From assembly GCA_002633005.1 (NCBI GenBank), contig NMRA01000265.1, positions 426,906-490,905 of the forward strand: a DNA stretch of 64,000 bases, given 5' to 3'. Below are positions 56,601 to 64,000 of the stretch, in pieces. Origin of the DNA: Phoronis australis (Eukaryota; Phoronida; Phoronidae). The first letter of the stretch is position 1. Each line of letters begins with the position of its first letter. Under the pieces are notes generated by a model, which was given only the letters and a program-made list of their open reading frames with translations, did not search any database and was not told the origin of the DNA. The translations under genes were made by a program, and so were the position numbers.

Positions 56601-57296
56601 TGGAAGTGCAATAGCGATTCGGGATGAGCGTTGGGGTTCGTTTCCGGTTGATGACTTCATTAAAGAATTGCCTACGCAACTATTTCTGAAAATTATTTGA
56701 AATTTAAAGATGAAAGGTATCTGGGAAAATAACAATATCTTCTAATTACTCAGATTTATTGTATTATTTCTAGGCAGTGATTCAGTTGGGCGTTTAAACT
56801 AGATTATTTTAATCAGGCAAAGTGAAGGGATACGTGAATTGAGTGAAGATGTGTTATGGATATATTTCCGAAAGACATTTGAGCAACTATGATTATCAAA
56901 AAATACAACTCAAAAATGTTAATGTTTGGTGGTAATTCACTATTCTGAAATTTTGGCGATCACAACATGTCCTTTGTAAACATACCACTTGCGGGTTGTA
57001 TGAAGATCACGCGTGTAAACGCGAGAGCAGATAAGACGGTCCGGAGACAGGGAAGAGCAAGTAGGGAGAATTGATAGTTCACTACGTGTCCCATTATATG
57101 AGGGTGTCAATAGCTGCAACTTATAAATTTCACGCTTTACGTACTCGCAACGTAAAGTTTCGTTAGTAATGAACATTTATGAGATTAATTGTGTCATTTG
57201 AGTGGCATTAACTCACTATGTTCTGCAAAATGTCGGTGGAAACATTATTGCAACAGCGACCGGGACGACACGGGGTGTAACATAGGCGGCGTAGCA
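56601..57296. other. Intergenic, no gene recognised
   Basis: No supported feature. Confidence 0.4.
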
Positions 57297-57360
57297 ATGA
57301 AAAAAGTGGGGGGGGGGTACTAAAGCCCCCCCCCAGAGCCCTATGGTGCACCGCCCATGT
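57297..57360. mobile_element. GC-rich mini-MITE, copy 2
   Basis: Starts TAGGCGGCGTAGCAATG and ends GGTGCACCGCCCATG, with poly-G/poly-C inversion inside; same family as 8818-8886. Confidence 0.6.
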
Positions 57361-57366
57361 CTAACC

Positions 57367-58640
57367 TCAACACACAGTGTAGCCAGTCTGCTAGCTCTGT
57401 GAAGGCCATCGTCAAAAGACAGCTTGATACCACCGTGTGTTTAGCCAGCAGGTTAGCTGTATGAAGACTATCGTCAAAATAAAGCTAGGAAGTACTATGT
57501 GTTAAAGCCTAATTTCAACGGAATTTTGTTATTTTAGACGTATTGAGCTAACCAGATAGTCCTAACAAAGCCATAGTAAACTAAAAAAACGCGAGTTCAA
57601 TCACGCAAATGTAAGCCCGTAAAATGAATGATAAGTGAAGCTGCCTTTTCGCGCCATGTTGCGTCACCGCGAGATCCCAGCACAAACAACAAAAGGTTGT
57701 ATTGAATAGGGGTCTGAATAGAACACCATTGCGTGTGGATGTTATTCGCAGCTGCTTGAATTAAAAGGTGATTCTCCTGGTGACCGTGTAGACAAATGCA
57801 GGCCAATAGAATTCGTTACTTTTGACAATTTATAGCAATCCTGGGCTCAGAGGGATGCTCTTAACATACTGTAGGAACCAAATTTTCAGGTGATACCGCT
57901 GAAGATAGGCTTTAAGCTCCGTTAGACTCCGAGTTTCACACAGCCCGAGTAGTTCTGCTCGTCACCTCGTCGTGAAACCTCTATTTACTTGTAGAACTAA
58001 CGACCGGCGGGGGTGCATGAAAGTCAACCGATAATAACCTCTGCCATTGCAGTCGTTTAAGTGGAAAACATTCTAATTAACGTCATTTTCTTGCATGATT
58101 CTTCGCCTTTTGTTACAAAGAAAAGTCTGTCGGGGTTTTGAAAATAGTACACTCGTGACACGTGCGTTCGCAATATCCTAAAAATTTCCGATCTCACTCG
58201 GAAATTTGTTCTAAAATTCAGTTTGGTGGTAGTAAAATACCAAAACTTTGTAAATAAATGAAATCAGTTCCGGTAATATGTTATGACCTGTGCGCAACCT
58301 CGTGCCGGGAAGAGGACAGTTGATTGACGAATCAGCTAAAAAATGTCCCATAGGCGACACAATATTTCATGGCGCCGAAAGCCAAAGAAAAATATTGCAT
58401 CACAATTTTAGCAGTAGAATAACGGTAGAACGCCAATTTTCCAACACAGGCAAATAATTTAGGAAGTGTGCAGTTTTTAATGACAATAAATTTGTGTCAG
58501 ACTTTATTTGGTCAGTTGTTTACCTACATCGGCGCATTGCTGTATTTTTAGTGTAAAGTTTTCCACCAAGGGTACACACAGTGGTACCTAGCTGTGTTTT
58601 GACAGTCTTCATACAACTAGCTGGCTAGCTATCATTTTCT
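57367..58640. mobile_element. Inverted-repeat element with tandemly repeated left arm
   Basis: The left arm (about 57367-57510) holds two diverged ~65-bp units built of TAGCCAG, TTAGCTGTATGAAGAC, ATCGTCAAAA, AGCT and GTGTG. The right arm (about 58560-58640) is one such unit inverted (TTTTGACAGTCTTCATACAA). The interior near 58310-58515 is homologous to the interior of 48428-49265. Another unit-like fragment lies at about 22463-22516. Boundaries are approximate. Confidence 0.6.
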
Positions 58641-59392
58641 ATGATTCCACGATCTAATGACGACCGACGAAAATGTGGCACAGTCGCCAACGCAAAACTT
58701 TCTATTGACACTTAAAATAATGAAATATCCAGCGCGAGACGAATGAGGCAAACATGGCGGGCTCTTACCCCCACGCGTGACGTCATAGCTGTTTACGACA
58801 ACCGCGAATAAATCCGTAATTTTATATCCGCATCTCTTGACATTTAAAGGATTTTGATGTCATTTAATTTGTTTCAAACACGTAGTCCAAGAGAGTCTGA
58901 ATTTCAGATACTCCGCGTCATTTCCTTGTCCTGTCACAGATTAGTTTTCATTTAGTTTACATCACCAATTACTGTACTGTATTACACAGACGCTGTCTTT
59001 TTTACCTCAACGGACACAATCTTGGATTTTGATGGTTCATATATCCGTCCTTTGAAGGTATATCACAAGACTATTTTATCTTACTTGTAAGCCAATATAC
59101 TTTTGAGGGTTCATAATGAATAGTTACTTGAATAAAGGTGAATGATATTCATACCTGACACTCGTCATCCGATTAAGCTAAATAATTCTCTAGAGCATTT
59201 CCGCCTACAGGCAACAACTCGAAAGTAAGGATTTTTCCAGGGGTAAGACCAAGGGCTAACATAAGGGTGCTTGAATTTCCTCCATGACAGCGATGTGAAA
59301 GGGACCGGGCGGAAAGGAATTTTGCGAACACTAGTTACCCCTCTTTCGGATCTGCACCTGGTTACGTCACATTCTTTACTTGCACGTCATCA
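58641..59392. other. Intergenic, no gene recognised
   Basis: No supported feature. Confidence 0.4.
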
Positions 59393-59698
59393 GTGGCAAA
59401 CAAACCTATTTGTATCAGTCTCCAGCTAGCCAATCAGCATTCTTCACGATGCGACACACCACGCATGTACACGTATGAATTTAATGGAGAGAAGGACCGT
59501 CAAGAATTATTAAAGAGCTTGTCGTACGTATTATTGCATGAGGAATCTGCCATGATGAAATTGAAAGCATGTGCTCAGTGCGTCAACACTTTCCATAAAC
59601 TTGAACACAAAAGGAAAGCGAAATTGTGCCATTTACTGACATTCATTTCTTTAAGGAACTTTTCTTTTAATGTTATTTGGTGTGTTTTCCTGAAATGA
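59393..59698 (+). CDS. Unrecognised ORF, possible terminal exon
   Basis: A 101-codon open frame. The part from MYTYEFNGEKDRQELLKSL to CAQCVNTFHKLEHKRKAKLC has balanced, coding-like composition and a C-x2-C with a downstream His and Cys, but I do not recognise a family. The last 20 residues are hydrophobic. A possible acceptor (TATCAGTCTCCAG) ends near 59426, and AATAAA follows the stop within about 10 bp, so it could be a last exon with a poly-A signal. Chance ORF remains possible. Confidence 0.25.
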   Translation: MANKPICISLQLANQHSSRCDTPRMYTYEFNGEKDRQELLKSLSYVLLHEESAMMKLKACAQCVNTFHKLEHKRKAKLCHLLTFISLRNFSFNVIWCVFLK

Positions 59699-59769
59699 AA
59701 CACACAATAAAAATAATAAGCTGCAGGTGGTCTCGTACGCGTTGTACGACACACATGTGACGTAGTTTT

Positions 59770-60275
59770 AGTTCTTAAACGATCAGCGTTCTTCTCTTAA
59801 TCAACGAGTGCTTTAGACAGTGCCACCGTCTCGACTGCTCCCAATAGAGAAAGAAGCTTTTCAACGAATTATGCCTCACACTGATTAAAACAAATCACTT
59901 TACTATAAGTACCTCTTGCCCATAGAGGGACACCTTAGAAGGCCGGCGATGTCTTTAATGCCTTTCAACTCGAACAAAGTTCCGAACTTGTTTTCGAGCA
60001 GTCCTTCTCTCAGTTGCCCAAATCAACAACTGGCCATTTTTAGCACTGCGCGCGATCCTGGCACGCCGAGTAAAAATAGGGCGTGATTAGACTATACGAA
60101 CTGATTAAAAGTACGCATAGATTAACTTAAAGTACGCGTAGATTAAACAAAAGCGTGTGTTGAATAAGAGTAGAACGGTCATCGTATAAGAACTAAAAGC
60201 ACGCGTAGATTAAGCAGAGGTACGCGTACATTCCTACGCACAGAACTCGGTAAAGAACCCTTTGGCGCTTCATAT
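59770..60275. repeat. ACGCGT-family elements, further copies
   Basis: Modules GTTCTTAAACGATCA, GATTAGACTATACGAA, AGTACGCGTAGATTAA and CCCTTTGGCGCTTCAT appear in the order seen at 20.5-21.7 kb. The unit is interrupted by unrelated sequence between about 59815 and 60080. Confidence 0.7.
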
Positions 60276-60346
60276 ACACGAGCTGAATGCTCAGGTGAGC
60301 CCATGGCCCTGATCATCAGAATACATTTTAAGGCTTTGTTAATATA

Positions 60347-60470
60347 CCGAGCTGAGGAGCTACACGCCTGAATCAAGGGTCTAGCAGTGTTCCTCAGTGG
60401 TACTCGAAGCCACGGTCTCGATCGAGCAAAGGAAGCGGTCCCTTATCCCACTGGGCCGCACTGCTTCCTC
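60347..60470 (-). repeat. tRNA-derived SINE, copy 2
   Basis: On the minus strand: A-box region GCGGCCCAGTGG (60448-60459), B-box region GGCTTCGAGTACC (60399-60411), then the body 'cactgctagacccttga' and 'tagctcctcagctcggt', shared with 6641-6755. Confidence 0.8.
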
Positions 60471-61589
60471 AAATGAAACGCACAGGCATTTAAGTTGATT
60501 TTCCCAACCAGTACAGGCAATCAAATAGTACTGGAAACCTGTCGCTCCAGCAACACAACAATTTTGACCTTATAAAATTTTCATCGAAAGAGTCAATTTG
60601 TAAGTTAATGGTTATGACCGAACGATGTTGCAAGGAGTCCATAATGTGAATTACCACTGTAGCCGGGGTTTATTAGTTGCATTCTGTTTCTAATTGAATA
60701 TAAATTGCAACTAATCATGCTTCATGGACATGGCTACTCACAGTGAGCGAGTTTTTTTAAAGTCACAGACCTAGGATTAGACAGCCGTCCATGAAAACTG
60801 ATGGCTGTGTCGAAGAAAATCTCTGTGGCTCCCACGAAAATAAATAACTTCGACAAAACGTGGTACCTGGGAACGAAAGTACAGTTGTTGAGCTAGGACC
60901 CAGTGTATTTGTTGGGGCATAGTGTTGAGAAAATAATTCTCTTTGTGAGAAAAGCCACTGTTAGTTTTCACAGCTCTGTTTTTCTTGTGAGAACAAACTG
61001 GACAATGAAGCATTGGGTGGTAGGGAGATTACCCTCATAAATGAGTCATAGTTTTGTTGCTTTTATATAACGTGCGAGACGTGTGGGTTTCTCACAGTAA
61101 TTAAAAAAATATAATCTGTCGAGTGTGTTAATAGCCATATCGCAAACTATCACAAAGCTGCTCTGATTCTGAGGTATTTCCCACAATGATGCGCATCCGG
61201 ATGACATTTTTCGCACCATTGTTCACAACTTCAGTGTTTATCACTCCTTTCCTAAAAAAACTAGCTGAAGACTTAGAGTTCGGAACCTGGGCATATTTGT
61301 TTCTGGCGTCTTAATTTACACAGATTACACAGAAGTCTGAATTCTTGTTTTGCTTTGAGAATGCTCTCTTAAAATTTCCGAAAGGGGACGTTCTCCCAAC
61401 ATATCTGAAAACACACATCAACAGTTGACCATAGCTTAATGTCTATTCTACAATTGCTGTTCCATACTTGACGTTAATACGGTTTAAAATATGTGCAAAC
61501 TTCTGATGTTTTGATGCAACCTATTGATCATTATCTCGCCATTTCGACGAATTGCCAATGGCTACATTCTCTTTTGTATGTAGTTTCAG
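60471..61589. other. Intergenic or intron, no gene recognised
   Basis: Unique AT-rich sequence upstream of a putative exon. Confidence 0.4.
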
Positions 61590-61797
61590 TTTACCACTGA
61601 TTAAAACCATTGGGTCTGTAACAACCTGTACAAATGCCACAGTTCGCGAACATCAAAACGGTAAGGAACATGAACAAATTTCGTTCGCGTTCCTGAACCT
61701 GTCGGAAAAGAAAGATAACGCCGTTGACGTGATCTCCGACCGTCGAATCTGCACTACGCAGCCGTTGCTATCTCTGATGTTTCACGTCTTCGTGAAG
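61590..61797 (+). CDS. Putative internal exon of an unrecognised gene
   Basis: A 208-bp open block between a good acceptor (TGTAGTTTCAG, AG at 61588-61589) and donor (GTGAAG|GTAAAA, GT at 61798). It starts one base into a codon and ends on a codon boundary. The translation (about 69 residues, LPLIKTIGSV to LMFHVFVK, with EHEQISFAFLNLSEKKD in the middle) looks coding, and GC content rises in its second half. No family recognised. The neighbouring signal-peptide exon starts with its own ATG, so the two need not belong together. Confidence 0.3.
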
Positions 61798-62084
61798 GTA
61801 AAACGCACATAATTGTGGGAAGTCTACATGCTTCTGGACATTTGCCTTTGTTAACCTAGGCATGCGCAGAACGGCCTCCCGTGACTTGACTTCCGCGCTG
61901 ATCAAGTTTCCGATAATGTCGTGTAAAAAGCACTGACATTGGTCAACTCTACTGTGACAGCTCGTTCAGTGTCCAGAGTTTGACATGTAAACTCGACTTT
62001 AATGTTGAAGCGACTTAAGCTGCGACATTCATTGCTGCTAGAGCGCGAGTATATAGTTTTTGAAAAAATCGTTTTTTGTTTCAG

Positions 62085-62225
62085 ATAGAAGATGGTTTAC
62101 ATCGCAAAGTTTACACTGCAGGTTACCATTGTACTAGTAACCATTTCTGCATGTTTGTCGCACATAAACTACGTATTGCCGCCCACTTCTTCACGGGATG
62201 ACCAAGGTTTTCGAGACGCAGACGA
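62085..62225 (+). CDS. Signal-peptide exon of an unidentified secreted or membrane protein
   Basis: Too short for usual ORF cut-offs. A strong acceptor (GTTTTTTGTTTCAG, AG at 62083-62084) is followed by seven bases and an ATG at 62092 in fair context (GAAGATGG). Translation begins MVYIAKFTLQ, then VTIVLVTISACLS: a short basic start, a hydrophobic core of about 12 residues, and small residues suitable for signal peptidase. The next 20 residues are polar and acidic (SSRDDQGFRDAD). A near-perfect donor GTAAGT begins at 62226, leaving phase 2. This layout (5'UTR intron, signal-peptide exon, long intron) is common for neuropeptide and hormone precursors and other small secreted proteins. No mature domain could be assigned, and no matching next exon was found before 64000. 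Confidence 0.5.
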
Positions 62226-63519
62226 GTAAGTTCGATAGAATCGTCAGTGTTGGTGAACATCACACATATTTCACAAAATAATCTTTTGACTGTTCATTAT
62301 CAACACAAGCAGTGGACTTTTGTTTGATTGATAAGGAATGGAAAAACGAATTTTGATGAAATTAGAGTGACGCTCATAAAACTTGGCAGCTATTTTTATC
62401 GATAATTATAAAGATTAATGGTGACTCCCGGACTGTTACGATTTTATACGTAATATTGAGACTGGCATTAAAAACAGGTGAATCTCCAAATTTGTGATGA
62501 TGTACAATCGCAATTGTGTGCGAGTTCATCAACATTATTTAGCAGTCGATTACAAGAACAACAGCAAATCCAAGGACACATTTACTCTTCATAAAAACAC
62601 GAAGTGCGTTCTACAGACTCAAGACACTTACAAGTAAAGCTAGTATGATCTCGTGCTTCGCTTCTAACATATGGCGATATCTCGCGGAGTCGTGCGTGAT
62701 TATGTGCTTTTGCTTGTTTCTTGTATCTGCGCAAAGAAATCTAGCCCTGGAATGCCAACTCTCGCACGTGACCTATGTATTCTATGATTAGAGCAAAGGT
62801 GTTAACAAAACTAATTTCATGAGTTGCCGGTTGTGTCATGGACCGTGGCGACACCTAGCGGGTGTGTGTGGTCCGACGAAGTACGCGACGCGTCCACTAC
62901 CATGGCCGAATTCATATTGTGGATGCAGAAAAAATGCTGCAGTAGTGTCCAAATTATTATCCCATAAGTGAGCTTAAACTGCGTGTATGCACACTTTAGA
63001 GAAAATAACCAGTGCTGGTCAATGATTTGTAAACAAGAGCAACACAATGCTCCCACTACTGCACTTTCTGCAATATGCTTTTAGTGGTGTTCATCACTAT
63101 CATATAATATAGTGTATTGACCAACTACAGCCAGGATGTTGACATTATGAGACCACAAGAAGTAATTTAAATAAGTAATAGTAAATAAATAATAAGCAAT
63201 AAATAATTAAGTATAGATAAAATAAATATCTGATAATATCACACTAATTAATCTTTTAGATCTGAATGTATTAAGACTTAAGTGAACTGCAGAAAGAAAT
63301 GAAAGAAAGTAGTTAGAAGCCTCAATACGCATCGAATACACTAATCAGTAGTTCCAAAATCATGCAAATCATTTACCATAATTTTCTATAACATTACGTG
63401 CGATAAAATGCAGGTAACAGTAAAGACATGAAGTCCAAATCACCCAGTTCACCTTACTGGTTGACAGACAACAGTTTTATACAAAAACATCCTTTGTTTC
63501 AATGGTGAACGTCATCTAC
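62226..63519. other. Intron or intergenic, no exon recognised
   Basis: AT-rich, with AATAAATAATTAAGT-type sequence at about 63170-63240. No candidate downstream exon for the signal-peptide gene stands out. Confidence 0.4.
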
Positions 63520-63654
63520 CTTAATCTTTGGGGAAGCAAAAGTGTAAAAGTCACGAATTTTCAAACAACTGTTACTGCAGCCGTAGACAGTGCAAAAAGC
63601 ACCGTTGCAATTTTTTACCGAGCAGCCTTGTCTTGTGTTTATTTGACACAGCAT
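63520..63654 (-). CDS. Possible THAP first exon (N-terminal half of the domain)
   Basis: From an ATG at 63654 the frame gives 45 residues ending FCTVYGCSNSCLKIRDFYTFASPKIK before AAG|GTAGAT, a plausible donor (GT at 63519-63518). C21 and C26 in C-TVYG-C-SNS, followed by an aromatic FYTF-SPK, match the beginning of a THAP domain. In known THAP genes such as THAP1, the first coding exon also ends inside the domain just after this point. The extra Cys residues before it (C3, C11, C16) are unusual, and no second exon with Trp and C-x2-H was found on the minus strand below 63519. Confidence 0.4.
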
Positions 63655-64000
63655 CGTGCTCAGACGTAGCACGAAGTCTATATAAATTACATGATGAAAT
63701 CTACACGGTTCCAATATAAAAGGCACAACGCATGTACATAACACAGTTTTGTCCAGCCATAATAACGACACGAGCCATGAGATAGCACGCAGATCCAAGT
63801 CAGCGGCCGGGTCACGGGGTGTAATTCATAGAACACATTTGTATCTATGACAACGCGAGGGATGACACACATTGTGGCAAGGAATTCAGTCCAAAGCACT
63901 AAGAGTTAAGCACTACAATATTGGGCTATCATTGAAATCTAGTGGTCTATTTATACCAACCTCTTGTCTATTTACATTGTCACGACGTTTCGGTAGATCT
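63655..64000. other. Intergenic at the window edge
   Basis: Minus frame 63687-63899 has no recognised domain. Nothing else supported. Confidence 0.4.

Noticed and set aside
56085-56611. ORFs inside the 661-bp element as a small transposase
   Set aside because: The similar frames at 37575-38129 are interrupted by stops, and similarity is no greater at protein than DNA level, so it is a non-autonomous element.
63528-63719. Plus-strand cysteine-rich ORF (CYCSRRQCKKHRC) as a secreted peptide
   Set aside because: No signal peptide, and it overlaps the minus-strand THAP-like exon, which has a better motif and donor.
1-64000. Reverse transcriptase or integrated virus
   Set aside because: No YxDD-type motif, integrase, protease or capsid-like stretch was seen in any frame; the only retroelement hint is the SGNH fragment.

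Overview
This looks like a gene-poor, repeat-rich intergenic stretch of an animal genome. It is AT-rich, with spliceosomal donor and acceptor sites, tRNA-derived SINE heads, several families of small inverted-repeat DNA transposons, microsatellites, a 376-bp N gap and single-N joins. The few recognisable coding pieces (a P2X7-type cysteine-rich domain, several THAP zinc-finger fragments, an SGNH-hydrolase fragment and a decayed transposase) suit an invertebrate metazoan. A hemichordate or cephalochordate-like genome is my best guess, but the sequence alone does not settle it. There is no complete, intact multi-exon gene and no bacterial-style operon.

Layout. 1-5.2 kb: a near-identical 1.1-kb segment present twice around a single N, then an imperfect 150-bp dimer rich in cAMP-response-like sites and a perfect 15-bp-arm palindrome. 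6.6-8.9 kb: a SINE, a small MITE, a tRNA-Val(AAC)-like relic and a GC-rich mini-MITE. 13.2-16.2 kb: a repeat with a tRNA-like module, a second dispersed repeat, the N gap and a 50-bp-arm hairpin element; most recur elsewhere, inverted. 16.8 kb: an SGNH-hydrolase fragment. 18.8-22.1 kb: tandem repeats, inverted-repeat elements carrying a 21-bp ACGCGT minisatellite, and a small TIR element. 26.3-27.1 kb: second copies of the hairpin and tRNA-like elements, now adjacent. 28.7-30.5 kb: the best gene evidence, a P2X7-domain first coding exon on + facing a frameshifted THAP domain on -. 34.9-38.2 kb: a foldback-like element, a THAP exon with a YY1-type site upstream, and a 61-bp tandem array split by a 658-bp transposon. 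48-49 kb: a THAP relic beside a foldback element. 53.8-56.6 kb: a dispersed repeat split by a 2.2-kb transposon carrying a decayed transposase. 57.3-60.5 kb: another foldback element, an ACGCGT copy and a SINE. 61.6-63.7 kb: three unlinked putative exons, one encoding a signal peptide and one resembling a THAP N-terminus.

Two themes stand out. First, two insertions can be dated against their own empty sites inside this window: the transposon at 37487 splits a tandem array (TSD TTA), and the one at 54341 splits a repeat whose uninterrupted copy lies at 14.4-15.0 kb (TSD TCA). Both have the same imperfect 17-bp termini, so they define one family with a 3-bp TNA target duplication, and one copy still carries a transposase relic. 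Second, at least three unrelated inverted-repeat elements have arms made of short tandem repeats, the architecture known from Foldback transposons. Coding calls come from reading translated motifs and splice signals only; no database search was possible.
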